Positions 7,720 to 16,155 of a stretch of DNA of 64,000 nucleotides are shown here, piece by piece. The DNA lies in contig JAETRR010000024.1 of assembly GCA_021770065.1 (NCBI GenBank), forward strand, positions 1 through 64,000, given 5' to 3'. Source of the DNA: Lachnoclostridium sp. (GTDB lineage: Bacteria; Bacillota; Clostridia; Lachnospirales; Lachnospiraceae). The notes under the pieces were generated by a model. It was not told the origin of the DNA and made no database searches. It saw only the letters and a list, made by a program, of their open reading frames with translations. Made by a program: the position numbers and the translations under genes. Every line of letters starts with the position of its first letter. The first letter of the stretch is position 1.

Positions 7720-9330
7720 TCAGTATCCGGCGCAGCACCCGTCTGTCCGGGATTCTGTCGCTCCCACATAAATTCCGTTTTCCATGCGCACAATCATCTC
7801 CGCACGTCCAAAAGAAAAACGGTTCTGCGCCGCTTCAATCTGATGTCCCCGGCGGCGCATGGCCTCAACCCATTCCGGATCAAAGCCCGGCTCAACTTTA
7901 AAAAGCAGGCCTTCTTTCCACTGCCACCTGGGAGCATCCAGGCACATCTGGGGATTCAGGTGAAAGTCAAGCAGATTCATGACAACCTGCAGATGGCCCT
8001 GGGGCTGCATATAACCGCCCATGACGCCGAACGGCCCTATGGGGCGTCCGTTCTCTGTAAGGAAACCGGGGATAATTGTATGATAACACTTTTTCCCCGG
8101 GATGAGAACATTAATATTTTCCGGATCAAGAGAAAAATCGAAACCGCGGTTCTGCAGAGAAACGCCGTAATCCTCAATCACAATTCCGCTGCCAAAATCC
8201 ATATAGTTACTCTGGATATAGGATACCATATTTCCTTCCCCGTCCGCAGTGCACAGGTACACTGTTCCGCTCTTTGGCGGCTCTGCCGTCTTCGGAGGCC
8301 TGGCTGTAAACCCAATCTCTGCAGAACGCCTTTTCCCATAATCCTCACTAAGATATGTATGATAGTCCGTGCGCATATCAGCCGGATCCGTAACGGTTGC
8401 CAGTGCATCCGCAAATGCCATTTTGATAGCTTCAAACTGCAGATGGGAGATTTCTTCCGGCTTCATGCCTGCTATGTCAAAATTTTTAAGGATATTCAGA
8501 GCCATGAGCGTGACGATTCCCTGCCCGTTGGGAGGAATTTCCCAGACATCCACCCCCCGGTAATTGACGGAGATGGGCTCCACCCATTGGACCTCGTATT
8601 TTTCCAGATCTGATTTTCTTAAAAATCCGCCGTCACGCCTGCTCTGGGCATCTATTTTATCCGCAATCTCTCCATGATAAAAAGCATCGCCGTCTGTCTC
8701 TCCGATTAAGCGCAGAGATCTGGCCAGGGATGGGAATTTTACAATCTCCCCAAATTCATAGGGTTTTCCGTCCTTTGTAAACATGCGGTACCATTCGTCA
8801 AATGCTCTGTCCTTCCCAAAATCCCGGGAATCCTTTTTTACATACTTGTCCCAGAGAAATGCTACCGCTGCCGAGACCGGAAATCCCTGCTGTGCGTACA
8901 TAACCGCCGGCTCTAAAACTTCAGAAAGCTTAAGCCTGCCAAACCGCCGGGAAAGTGCGGCCCAGGCTTTCGGCTCTCCCGGCACGGTCACCGGAATCCA
9001 CCCTCTCTTGGGCATTTCCCGATAGCCTCTCCTTTGAACTTCTTCAACGGAAATGCCTTCCGGACTGCAGCCCGATGCATTCAATCCATACATCCGGTCC
9101 TTCATCCATACAATAGCAAAGGCATCGCCGCCCAATCCATTGCTGACCGGCTCCACCACACACAGGACTGCGGCGGCCGCAATCGCCGCATCCACTGCGT
9201 TTCCTCCCTTTTTCAAGATCTCCAGACCGGCTGACGAGGCAAGCGCGCTGCTGCTGCAGACCATCCCGTTTCCGGCAGCCACGCTGTACCGGCTCAACTG
9301 ATAAGGCTGATGTATTATGTCAAAATTCAT
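7720..9330 (-). CDS. gamma-glutamyltransferase family protein (cytoplasmic type)
   Basis: 536-residue Ntn-hydrolase precursor. The N-terminus goes straight into AAGNGMVCSSSALAS with no signal peptide, as in YwrD-like members, so the enzyme should act in the cytosol. The large-subunit signature GGNAVDAAIAAAA is near residue 42 and the self-cleavage site is Thr356 in SGTVYLCTADGEGN, the expected new N-terminus of the small subunit. Relatives hydrolyse or transfer gamma-glutamyl groups from glutathione or gamma-glutamyl amides. It lies between PTS genes and a ChrA pair, an unusual placement suggesting the imported compound carries, or is made into, a gamma-glutamyl conjugate; this is inference. 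Confidence 0.88.
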   Translation of the reverse strand: MNFDIIHQPYQLSRYSVAAGNGMVCSSSALASSAGLEILKKGGNAVDAAIAAAAVLCVVEPVSNGLGGDAFAIVWMKDRMYGLNASGCSPEGISVEEVQRRGYREMPKRGWIPVTVPGEPKAWAALSRRFGRLKLSEVLEPAVMYAQQGFPVSAAVAFLWDKYVKKDSRDFGKDRAFDEWYRMFTKDGKPYEFGEIVKFPSLARSLRLIGETDGDAFYHGEIADKIDAQSRRDGGFLRKSDLEKYEVQWVEPISVNYRGVDVWEIPPNGQGIVTLMALNILKNFDIAGMKPEEISHLQFEAIKMAFADALATVTDPADMRTDYHTYLSEDYGKRRSAEIGFTARPPKTAEPPKSGTVYLCTADGEGNMVSYIQSNYMDFGSGIVIEDYGVSLQNRGFDFSLDPENINVLIPGKKCYHTIIPGFLTENGRPIGPFGVMGGYMQPQGHLQVVMNLLDFHLNPQMCLDAPRWQWKEGLLFKVEPGFDPEWVEAMRRRGHQIEAAQNRFSFGRAEMIVRMENGIYVGATESRTDGCCAGY

Positions 9331-9367
9331 AAGCTGATTTTTATTTTTTCCTTTCTCAAAAATACTG

Positions 9368-9850
9368 TTACAGTTTTCTTAATACCTCATTAAAATCTGC
9401 TCCCGGAGCGTCCGGCACAGTCTGGGCATACATTTTCACGCCTCTTTCGGAAATTTCCTTCCAAAGCTCAAGCTCCTCCTTATCCGCGTATACATGGCTC
9501 AGAAGCTTTTCCTTGCCTGCTGCAGAACACAGATTTCCTATATTGACTTCCTTTATCTCAATCCCCCGGTTCATCAAATCCAGGAGGGTCCGGGGCCCTT
9601 TCACCAAAAGCATTACTTTCTTTCTGTCATATTTTCCGGATTTGATATTCTCCTCCGCATGGTCCTCGTCCAGAATAAAGGACTTCACGCCGGCAGGCGT
9701 GGCCATTTTCAAAAGGGAGCACTGAAAGCTGTCCTTTGCCACCTTATCATCCACTGCAATAATTGTATCAATGCCCCTTGCGCGGCTCCATCCCAATGCA
9801 ACCTGTCCATGAATCAAACGGTCGTCTACTCTTATTAAATGCAACCCCAT
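9368..9850 (-). CDS. PTS mannose/fructose/sorbose family IIB subunit
   Basis: 160 residues starting LHLIRVDDRLIHGQVALGW. His in DRLIHGQV is the phosphorylated residue that passes phosphate from IIA to the sugar. Ribosome site GGAGA precedes ATG 9850. Separated from the IID gene by 179 bases containing a strong hairpin and a 20-bp tandem repeat. No IIA gene is present in the window, so IIA must come from another locus. Confidence 0.93.
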   Translation of the reverse strand: MGLHLIRVDDRLIHGQVALGWSRARGIDTIIAVDDKVAKDSFQCSLLKMATPAGVKSFILDEDHAEENIKSGKYDRKKVMLLVKGPRTLLDLMNRGIEIKEVNIGNLCSAAGKEKLLSHVYADKEELELWKEISERGVKMYAQTVPDAPGADFNEVLRKL

Positions 9851-9862
9851 AGTATTCTCCTA

Positions 9863-9932
9863 TTCCAGTTCCGTATAGCTGTTTCCAGTTCCGTATAGCT
9901 GTTTCCAGTTCCGTATAGCTGTTTCCAGTCCC
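9863..9932 (-). repeat. 20-bp tandem repeat, three copies plus a fraction
   Basis: Exact period 20 (TTCCAGTTCCGTATAGCTGT starting at 9863, 9883 and 9903) with a partial fourth ending in CCCATAGTATT, which itself repeats 9848-9857. Lies in the leader of the IIB gene. Shares TTCCAGTTCCGTA with the repeat at 20027. Confidence 0.9.
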
Positions 9933-9950
9933 ATAGTATTATTTTTGTAA

Positions 9951-9995
9951 GAGCTGCCGGAGCCGGTTCCTCCGGCTTCGTTCCCGGCAGCTTCA
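9951..9995 (-). other. strong intercistronic hairpin between IID and IIB
   Basis: GAGCTGCCGG at the left and CCCGGCAGCTTC at the right pair over ten bases, with an inner GCCGG/CCGGC pairing. No U-run follows on the minus strand, so it is more likely an mRNA processing or stability element, or an attenuator, than a terminator. Confidence 0.6.
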
Positions 9996-10029
9996 AAGTC
10001 TTATATGTTTCCAATGCGTCTGCTTTCAG

Positions 10030-10833
10030 TCAAAGAACTCCTATAAAGCCCAAGACAAAACCGATTATAATGATGGCGCACATAGCCCACATGGTGCTCT
10101 TTCCTTTTCTCAGCACGCCGTAAACGCCAAGGGTGCACAGCAGCGGCAGCAGTTTGGGGAAAATATTGTCCAGTGTCGCCTGGAGCGCAACGCTTGCCTC
10201 TCCTGTGGTGTAGGTAAGCGGCGTTGTCACATTCAGCCAGGTAGCAGCCAGCCCTCCTACCACAATCAGTCCCAGAATCGTTGCCGCCTCCATCCATGCT
10301 TTGATCTGGAAGCTCTGCATCTTTTCCATAAACTGATCCGCAAAATTATAACCCGCCATAACGCCCCAGTATTGTACGCCAAAATGAATGGCATTGACAA
10401 ACAGAACAAAGATAAGAGGCGCAATACCGTTTCCGCTCAGTGCCAGAGATGCACAGATACCTGCGGCAATAGGACGCAGGGTTCCCCAGAAAAGAGAGTC
10501 GCCGATGCCTGCCAAAGGCCCCATCAGGGCACTTTTTACAGCCGTAATATTTTCCTCCGGAATGTCTTCTCCTATAGCCTTTCTCTCTTCCATGGAGGCA
10601 ACCATGCCGTAGATAGGGCCGCAGGTCCAGGGATGTGAATTAAAATATCCCAGATGGCGCTTGTAGGCCGCTATGCGGTCATCCGGATTCTTATACAGTT
10701 TATTGATCAGCGGTATCATACCCCACTCAAACCCCAGTGCCTGCTGGCGCTCAAAATTGAATGCCGACTGGACAGCATTTGAACGGATAAACAGTCTTGT
10801 CAGATCCTTTTTCGTTAAAATCTTCTCCCCCAT
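10030..10833 (-). CDS. PTS mannose/fructose/sorbose family IID subunit
   Basis: 267 residues. N-terminal RSNAVQSAFNFERQQALGFEWGMIPLI and the central GPLAGIGDSLFWGTLRPI are diagnostic of the ManZ/IID membrane subunit. C-terminal hydrophobic segments follow. Starts one base after the IIC stop, so the two membrane subunits are co-translated. Confidence 0.95.
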   Translation of the reverse strand: MGEKILTKKDLTRLFIRSNAVQSAFNFERQQALGFEWGMIPLINKLYKNPDDRIAAYKRHLGYFNSHPWTCGPIYGMVASMEERKAIGEDIPEENITAVKSALMGPLAGIGDSLFWGTLRPIAAGICASLALSGNGIAPLIFVLFVNAIHFGVQYWGVMAGYNFADQFMEKMQSFQIKAWMEAATILGLIVVGGLAATWLNVTTPLTYTTGEASVALQATLDNIFPKLLPLLCTLGVYGVLRKGKSTMWAMCAIIIIGFVLGFIGVL

Positions 10834-10834
10834 A

Positions 10835-11581
10835 TTAAGCCTCCTCCTCTTGATTTAATTTCCGGAATGCATACAGCGCCACGTAAGCGATTCCCAAAAA
10901 TGCAATGCCCATCACTCCAAAGCTTGGTATGTACGCAGCTATGGCAAATCCGATAAAAAAGTAAGGCATAAACTCTCTGGTACTCAGATTATTCAGCAGA
11001 AGTCCGAAGCCCAGGGCAGGCAGGAGACTGCCTACAGCCTTGATTCCGGACATGATATTTGCCGGAACCGCATTCATCAGATCGGTTACATACTGATCTC
11101 CCAGGTACAGGGCCAGCAGCGTAGGGATAAAATATGCCAGAAAATGAAATATATTTCCTGCGTGAACCATAAGGCTGATGCCTTTCCAGTCACCTTTTTC
11201 CGCATATTTGTCTGCCAGATGCACCGAGAAGGCACAGAAGGTTTTCGCGAACATCTCAAAGGTACTTGCCACCACTGCAACCGGAACAGCCACCATCATA
11301 GCTCCCTCCAGCCCGGTTCCGGATGTAATGGCAATGGCGGTTCCCAGCGCACTGCCTATGGCCACATTGGAGGGAACGCTTCCTCCGATAGCCTGTGCTC
11401 CCATAAATACAAGTTCCAGGGAAGCTCCCACCTCAAGACCTGTCCGGAAATCCCCCAATACCAGTCCCACAACCGGCCCCAGAACCAGAGGCCTTTCAAG
11501 CTGGCAGTCTCCCATGAATCTCCTTAGGAAATATGTCAGGCCTGTAATAAAGCTGATAATAAAAATTGCCGAAAAACTCAT
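10835..11581 (-). CDS. PTS mannose/fructose/sorbose family IIC subunit
   Basis: 248-residue polytopic membrane protein with the DCQLERPLVLGPVVGLVLGD motif of the IIC family and GASLELVFMGAQAIGGSVPSN following. It forms the substrate channel with IID. First gene of the operon, with promoter and palindromic operator at 11683-11734. The sugar cannot be predicted from sequence alone. Confidence 0.94.
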   Translation of the reverse strand: MSFSAIFIISFITGLTYFLRRFMGDCQLERPLVLGPVVGLVLGDFRTGLEVGASLELVFMGAQAIGGSVPSNVAIGSALGTAIAITSGTGLEGAMMVAVPVAVVASTFEMFAKTFCAFSVHLADKYAEKGDWKGISLMVHAGNIFHFLAYFIPTLLALYLGDQYVTDLMNAVPANIMSGIKAVGSLLPALGFGLLLNNLSTREFMPYFFIGFAIAAYIPSFGVMGIAFLGIAYVALYAFRKLNQEEEA

Positions 11582-11682
11582 AAATACCTCCTTCGTAAAA
11601 TTAAGATCATTATTTCATTCTCCAAGGATCGGAGCACTCGCGGGCCCTTACTTGCACTCTCTTTCCTGTTCTTTGTACTTCA

Positions 11683-11734
11683 ATCATATCATTACTCTTT
11701 CTATTTGTCCATATATTTTTTAAATATATGGACA
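11683..11734 (-). promoter_or_regulatory. promoter and palindromic operator of the PTS/GGT/ChrA operon
   Basis: Minus-strand -35 TGGACA (11706-11711), 17-base spacer, -10 TATGAT (11683-11688). A perfect 13-bp inverted repeat, TGTCCATATATTT with a 3-bp spacer, spans 11706-11734 and includes the -35. This layout fits repression by a dimeric regulator such as the HutC protein encoded at the other end of the operon. Confidence 0.75.
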
Positions 11735-11772
11735 TTTAATCCGGGCGTAACGGCAGATGATGACTGCAGATA

Positions 11773-11822
11773 AAAACAGGAGCCTGCACTTTTTCTGTCG
11801 TGCAAAGCTCCCGCTCCTGATA
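11773..11822 (-). terminator. intrinsic terminator of the folate operon
   Basis: On the minus strand CAGGAGC...GTGCA/CTCCTG arms fold into a long imperfect stem followed by TTTTTAT, 24 bases after the folBK stop. Confidence 0.75.
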
Positions 11823-11845
11823 TTTTCTTCCTGATTTTTTGTTTT

Positions 11846-12673
11846 TCATTCATTTTCCGCGCTCTTTAAAGCCTCCAAAAGCTCCTGCACAGTCCGGTTG
11901 CAGACAGGGTGGCGCATATAAGGAGCAATCTGGCAGAGAGGTTCCAGAACAAAATCCCGTTTGTACATCTCAATGTGGGGGATATGCAGTTCTTCATCGT
12001 CCAGAATCAAATCGTCGTAAAGGAGAATATCCAGATCCAATGTCCGCGGCCCCCAGCGGATGATCCGCACCCTCCCGGCCTCCTGCTCGATCTCGTGAAG
12101 GCGGTCAAGCAGCTCATGGGGCGGAAGCAAGGTGCGGATTTTCATGGCTCCGTTCAGAAATTCGTCCTGATCTGTTACGCCGTAAGGTTCTGTGGCCAGA
12201 TAATCGGATACGGCCAGAACCCGGCATCCCTTTGTCTGCCGCAGGCCCTCCACGCCCGAATCCAGATATGCCTTCTTATCTCCCATATTGGATCCTAAGG
12301 CTATATAGGCTGTATGCCAGCTCCGCTCAATTTCTATGGAAACAGTCTTAAGAGGCAGGCCGATGGGGGCCCAGGGCTTTTTAAGCTCCAGGCGCACGCT
12401 TTCCAGCCGATCGATCTTAAGCAGCAGTTCCTCTGCCAGCTTTTCCACTGCCGTTTCCAGAAGCTTAAAGGTATGCTCCTTAAGAAAACGGCAGATGAAA
12501 TGGCTGACCTCGCCATAATGGATGGATTTCGTGAGATCGTCTTTTTGTCCGGCCTCACGGGTAGAGGTGCCAAGTGCTGCCGAAACTAAAAACTTCTGTC
12601 CCAGAACATTTTCTTCCGGAAATACCCCATGCTTTGCAAAAACCTCAAGGTCTTTTATATGTATCCAATCCAT
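11846..12673 (-). CDS. folBK: bifunctional dihydroneopterin aldolase / hydroxymethyldihydropterin pyrophosphokinase
   Basis: 275 residues fusing two folate enzymes. Residues 1-115 are FolB: DLEVFAKHGVFPEEN at the start and the KPWAPIG segment. Residues 118-275 are FolK: IALGSNMGDK near 122, then RWGPRTLDLDILLYDD near 208, which binds ATP and magnesium. FolB makes 6-hydroxymethyldihydropterin and FolK activates it for FolP, encoded just upstream. Fusion and operon order are normal for clostridia. Confidence 0.96.
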   Translation of the reverse strand: MDWIHIKDLEVFAKHGVFPEENVLGQKFLVSAALGTSTREAGQKDDLTKSIHYGEVSHFICRFLKEHTFKLLETAVEKLAEELLLKIDRLESVRLELKKPWAPIGLPLKTVSIEIERSWHTAYIALGSNMGDKKAYLDSGVEGLRQTKGCRVLAVSDYLATEPYGVTDQDEFLNGAMKIRTLLPPHELLDRLHEIEQEAGRVRIIRWGPRTLDLDILLYDDLILDDEELHIPHIEMYKRDFVLEPLCQIAPYMRHPVCNRTVQELLEALKSAENE

Positions 12674-12708
12674 TTGTCCCTCCTCTTAATCCTCAGCTTC
12701 TGCCGTCG

Positions 12709-13515
12709 TCAGTGCGCCAGTATTGCTTTTGTCATCTGAATGGCACGTTTATTGGCTTTTACATCATGGACACGCACAAAAGCATATTTTTTCATAACTG
12801 CCATTACCGTCGTTACCAGAGTCCCTTCCTCCCGCTGATCTGCCGGAAGATCAAGAGTCAAGCCGATAAAGGATTTTCTCGAGGTTCCAAGAAGCATCGG
12901 GTAGCCGAAGGTATGAAAACGCTCCATGTAGTGAAGAGTCTCCAGATTCATTTCATAGGTTTTGCCAAAGCCGATTCCCGGATCCAGAATAATTTTATCG
13001 TCGGGAATGCCTGCCGCTCTGGCTATCTCGACACATTCTTCCGTCTCAAGCAGCATGTCCTGGTAAAAATTATTGTATTCTGCCTTTTCCTTATTGTGCA
13101 TCAGACAGCAGGCCGTTCCTGTTTCTGCTATCAGAGCCGCCATCCCGGGATCGTATTTCAGCCCCCAGATATCATTGACCAAATCGGCTCCTGCCTTTAT
13201 GGCTGCCTCGGCCACACGGGACTTATAGGTATCAATAGAAACAGGGACATCGATCCGCGCCTTAACCGCCTCAATCACAGGGACTACCCGCTGAATTTCC
13301 TCTTCCTCGGTAATCTGTTCGTGGCCGGGCCGTGTGGATTCTCCTCCGATATCCACAATGTCCGCGCCGTCCTCCGCCATCTGCTCCGCATGGCCCAGGG
13401 CCTCATCCAGAGTACTCCATTTACCGCCGTCAGAAAAAGAGTCCGGGGTTACATTGAGGATGCCCATGATATAAGTGTTGTCTGCAGTGTCAAAGCTTCG
13501 ATTTCCAATTATCAT
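12709..13515 (-). CDS. folP: dihydropteroate synthase
   Basis: Condenses p-aminobenzoate with hydroxymethyldihydropterin diphosphate; the sulfonamide target. 268-residue TIM barrel with MGILNVTPDSFSDGG near residue 17 and DIGGESTRPG near residue 57, plus the C-terminal RVHD motif. Lies between the HD-domain gene and folBK. Confidence 0.97.
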   Translation of the reverse strand: MIIGNRSFDTADNTYIMGILNVTPDSFSDGGKWSTLDEALGHAEQMAEDGADIVDIGGESTRPGHEQITEEEEIQRVVPVIEAVKARIDVPVSIDTYKSRVAEAAIKAGADLVNDIWGLKYDPGMAALIAETGTACCLMHNKEKAEYNNFYQDMLLETEECVEIARAAGIPDDKIILDPGIGFGKTYEMNLETLHYMERFHTFGYPMLLGTSRKSFIGLTLDLPADQREEGTLVTTVMAVMKKYAFVRVHDVKANKRAIQMTKAILAH

Positions 13516-13546
13516 ATATGTATTCCTTTCTGCTTGCCAAAATCCT

Positions 13547-14020
13547 TTAAATACAAATCTCCGTGTTCTTCTTCTCCTCCGGCCAGTCGCACTTCTCTCT
13601 TGCCGGACAGGAAAAACAGTTTCTCGACAGCTTGTCCGCCTGATAGAACAAACCGGCCAGACCCTCCTGATACTTTGTCCGGTGTCCCCGTATCAGTTCC
13701 AATATCCGGGCCTGTTCAGCCGGATCAAAACCGCAGTCTTTCAATATCTGCTCCGCCAGCTCTGCGCTTGCCTGCTCATGGGGAATCCCCTCCTCATACT
13801 GGAGGAAGCGGCCGATATCGTGGAGCAGGCCTGCCGCATAGACAATCTCCTTATCCGCTGATATTCCCGCTTCCAGAGCCAGTATCCAGGTGATCCGGGC
13901 TACATCCAGGAAGTGCTCCGGCGTATGACGGCAGAATTCCCGCTTTTGTTCCCAGGCATCCAGTTTCTTCAGACAGCTCTGGTAGGTCTCATGCTGCCAG
14001 ACAGCATTTACGCGTTTCAT
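13547..14020 (-). CDS. HD-domain phosphohydrolase with C-terminal cysteine motif
   Basis: 157 residues. Candidate metal ligands are His36, the His67-Asp68 pair in GLLHDIGRF, and an Asp near 128 in YQADKLS. A CxxCxxxxxC cluster (SCPAREKC region, residues 132-141) near the C-terminus could bind metal. The start overlaps the end of folE by four bases (ATGA-type coupling). Such HD proteins sit in clostridial folate operons and may dephosphorylate dihydroneopterin triphosphate or a related product, filling the missing phosphatase step; that role is inferred from position. Confidence 0.8.
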   Translation of the reverse strand: MKRVNAVWQHETYQSCLKKLDAWEQKREFCRHTPEHFLDVARITWILALEAGISADKEIVYAAGLLHDIGRFLQYEEGIPHEQASAELAEQILKDCGFDPAEQARILELIRGHRTKYQEGLAGLFYQADKLSRNCFSCPAREKCDWPEEKKNTEICI

Positions 14021-14574
14021 AAGCGCACCAGTTCCAGAAAGCGGTTCTGAAGCTCTGCATTGTCTTTAAATACACCGGTAGTGACCAGGGTTACCGTCTT
14101 GCTGCCCGGCTTTTTGATTCCGCGCATGGTCATACAGGTATGCTCAGCCTCAATCATCACAATCACACCCTGAGGTTTTAAGCTCTCGCTTAAGGCCTCC
14201 GCTATCTGGGCTGTCATTTTTTCCTGGATCTGAGGCCTTCTGGCAAACACATCCACGGTTCTGGCAAGCTTGCTTAAGCCTACAACTTTTCCGTTTGGAA
14301 GATAACCAATATGGGCCTTTCCATAAAAAGGCAGCAGATGGTGCTCACAGGTGGAATAGAAGGTAATGTCTTTTTCCACCACCATATCATTTCGTCCGGC
14401 CGTGAACTGTTTTTGCAGATGTACGGCCGGTTCCTCATAAAGGCCTCCGTAAATCTCCGCGCACATCCGGGCTATCCTGTCGGGCGTTTCCAGCAGTCCC
14501 TCCCGGTTCACATCCTCCCCGATTCCCTCCAGCATCAGCCTAACACCGGCCTTTATCTTCTCATAATCCATCAT
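14017..14574 (-). CDS. folE: GTP cyclohydrolase I
   Basis: First step of pterin synthesis: GTP to 7,8-dihydroneopterin triphosphate plus formate. 185 residues with the zinc motif CEHHLLPF near residue 75, the [20 protein letters not shown] block and [12 protein letters not shown] near 145 (second zinc cysteine). Ribosome site GGGGGG stands about 11 bases before ATG 14574. A THF riboswitch lies in the long leader. Confidence 0.97.
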   Translation of the reverse strand: MMDYEKIKAGVRLMLEGIGEDVNREGLLETPDRIARMCAEIYGGLYEEPAVHLQKQFTAGRNDMVVEKDITFYSTCEHHLLPFYGKAHIGYLPNGKVVGLSKLARTVDVFARRPQIQEKMTAQIAEALSESLKPQGVIVMIEAEHTCMTMRGIKKPGSKTVTLVTTGVFKDNAELQNRFLELVRL

Positions 14575-14684
14575 AAAAGAGAGTCCCCCCTTCGTTATCT
14601 GAGGATCAAAAAAAGCGCCTCAGTAATGTGACAGAACATATGACGAAATATCCCTTCACAATATGAGATGCAATCTTATATTGC

Positions 14685-14794
14685 TGCAACGGGTGCGGTA
14701 ATCATATCGTAAGACCGGTATCCTCTTCCGGCTTTTCGTTTCGGCGGCAACTCCCCATCCGCCGAACACTTGACGCATGAAAACCTATTTTGCA
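14685..14794 (-). promoter_or_regulatory. tetrahydrofolate (THF) riboswitch upstream of folE
   Basis: The minus strand carries the THF-I core: GCGTCAAGTG, then an 8-bp hairpin TTCGGCGG/CCGCCGAA whose loop is ATGGGGAGTTG, followed by ACGAA, and later ATGATTACCGCACCCGTTGC. These blocks line up with the known GCGUUAAGUG / AUGGGAUGUCG / ACGAA / GAAUCAUUGCAUCC order of folT-type riboswitches, and UGCAA (14790-14794) closes on UUGCA (14685-14689). THF riboswitches are known upstream of folE and folate transport genes, where bound folate reduces expression. A CTGAGG/CCTCAG hairpin at about 14598-14624, just ahead of the ribosome site, may be part of the expression platform. Confidence 0.82.
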
Positions 14795-14819
14795 TATTAT
14801 TCCAAATATAAATAAATTA

Positions 14820-14902
14820 CCTTCAGCCGGCAGAAACTTTATTCCTGCGGACAGGCCGGGCGGACATGCCGGCATGTCCATCCGACTCCTGTCGGCTGAA
14901 GG
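14820..14902. repeat. nested inverted repeats ahead of the folE riboswitch
   Basis: Outer arms at 14820-14833 and 14889-14902 pair over 14 bases with one mismatch. The inner perfect 18-bp palindrome GGACATGCCGGCATGTCC is at 14862-14879. It could terminate the CPBP transcript or form the 5' end of the folE leader. Confidence 0.7.
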
Positions 14903-14903
14903 T

Positions 14904-14912
14904 ATTATAGCA
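14904..14912 (-). promoter_or_regulatory. extended -10 promoter candidate for folE
   Basis: Minus-strand TGCTATAAT is a perfect extended -10 element. No good -35 is seen 17 bases upstream. Transcription from here would start inside the inverted repeat at 14820-14902. Confidence 0.45.
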
Positions 14913-14929
14913 CAGTGTATAAAAAAGAT

Positions 14930-15967
14930 CTATAGCTTTTTGCCCCGGGAGCCGTGAAATTCCTTAGACAACAGGAACAGCCCGAAGAAAATCCCGTTTA
15001 TGAGCAGCGACGACGGAATCATACTCCAGGTCACCTGCTGATTTTCAAACACATCGGCGGAGTAATCATTGACAATCGCAAGGGCCAGGTTATTATTCAT
15101 AAAATGCATAATAACAGGCACCCAGATATTATCGGTTTTCAGATAGGCCCAGGCAAAAAAGATGCCCAGGGTTATGCAGGTTACCATCTGGGAGGCCAGC
15201 ATAACCAGTCCGCAGTCCGGTGTGGCATAGTAGAAAAAGTCCAGAAACACATGCCACACCCCCCATGCCGCGCCCAGGATCAAAACGCCGGTCCGCATGC
15301 CGAAGCGCTTCTGAAGCAAGGGCTGCAGATAATAGCGCCACCCGTATTCCTCCCCCAGAAACGGCGCAAAGGCCAGGAAAAAATTTACCACCTGAAACAG
15401 TATATAAATCCATGTGCCCGGATCTCTTAAAATCTCCGCCATGACTCCCGGATCTCCCTGCAGCGCATAGGCAGCGGCGGCGCGGCCAAGGTAGAGCAGG
15501 AAAAATACCAGGATGCAGAGAAGAGAACTCTTCCACCGCTTCCATCCAAGGCCGTAAGCCGCTCTTTTCTTTCTTCCCGACACCAGGAGCGCAATCCAGC
15601 AGAGAATGCTTCCGCCTATAACCACGTACTGGATGAGCACAGACCACAGAGAGACCTGCTGTTCTGCCATGGTCAACGTCTGCTCCGGCATTGCCACGGA
15701 CAATACACACAGAGCTATGGAAGCAGAAGCCGCCAGCAGAAAGCAGAGATAAAACCATCTGGGCAGCAGGCTGTCCTTTCCTTCCGTCACCAGATAAGCC
15801 AGCATAACACCGGCTGCCGGGAAGAACATCTGAGCCGTGGGAAATACACTCATTTCCACCGGTATGGTGCTTCCGTACCAGGTAAGAATTCCCATCACAT
15901 AGGTAACCCCGTAAGCGATTAAGAGAAAAATAAGGAACTGTTTCTTTGATTTTGCCGTTTCTGTCAT
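14930..15967 (-). CDS. CPBP-family intramembrane metalloprotease
   Basis: 345 residues with about eight hydrophobic segments. The CAAX-protease/bacteriocin-processing motifs are in the second half: EEYGWRYYLQPLL (EExxxR, near residue 215), then the WHVFLDFF and HFMNNNLA histidine motifs. Members cleave prenylated or peptide substrates in the membrane and often provide bacteriocin self-immunity. Next to a LytTR/GHKL two-component system read in the same direction, so a role in peptide signalling or immunity is plausible. No peptide gene was identified. Confidence 0.85.
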   Translation of the reverse strand: MTETAKSKKQFLIFLLIAYGVTYVMGILTWYGSTIPVEMSVFPTAQMFFPAAGVMLAYLVTEGKDSLLPRWFYLCFLLAASASIALCVLSVAMPEQTLTMAEQQVSLWSVLIQYVVIGGSILCWIALLVSGRKKRAAYGLGWKRWKSSLLCILVFFLLYLGRAAAAYALQGDPGVMAEILRDPGTWIYILFQVVNFFLAFAPFLGEEYGWRYYLQPLLQKRFGMRTGVLILGAAWGVWHVFLDFFYYATPDCGLVMLASQMVTCITLGIFFAWAYLKTDNIWVPVIMHFMNNNLALAIVNDYSADVFENQQVTWSMIPSSLLINGIFFGLFLLSKEFHGSRGKKL

Positions 15968-16155
15968 TTCATATCACTTCTTTCCGTATTCTATCATAAA
16001 ATCCGCAGGGCAAAGAGCAGGGGCCCGGAGTGAGCGCCGTTCTCTGCCTCTATTGCGTCATTTTATCATTTCGATATTATAGTGTGATAAAAAATGCCCA
16101 GATGGTTTCTTTTAATGCCCGAACGGAAAGCAGTTCACCTTTTTCCCGTCACGCA

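Noticed and set aside
9863..9932. Origin iterons or CRISPR
   Set aside because: Perfect head-to-tail 20-mers inside an operon, with no replication or cas gene nearby.
12574..13893. Long plus-strand frame opposite folP and the HD gene
   Set aside because: Antisense shadow of two well-defined folate genes with overlapping start/stop coupling on the other strand.
14685..14794. Lysine, FMN or SAM riboswitch for the folE leader
   Set aside because: None of their conserved cores fit, whereas the THF-I blocks match in order and the gene context is folate synthesis.
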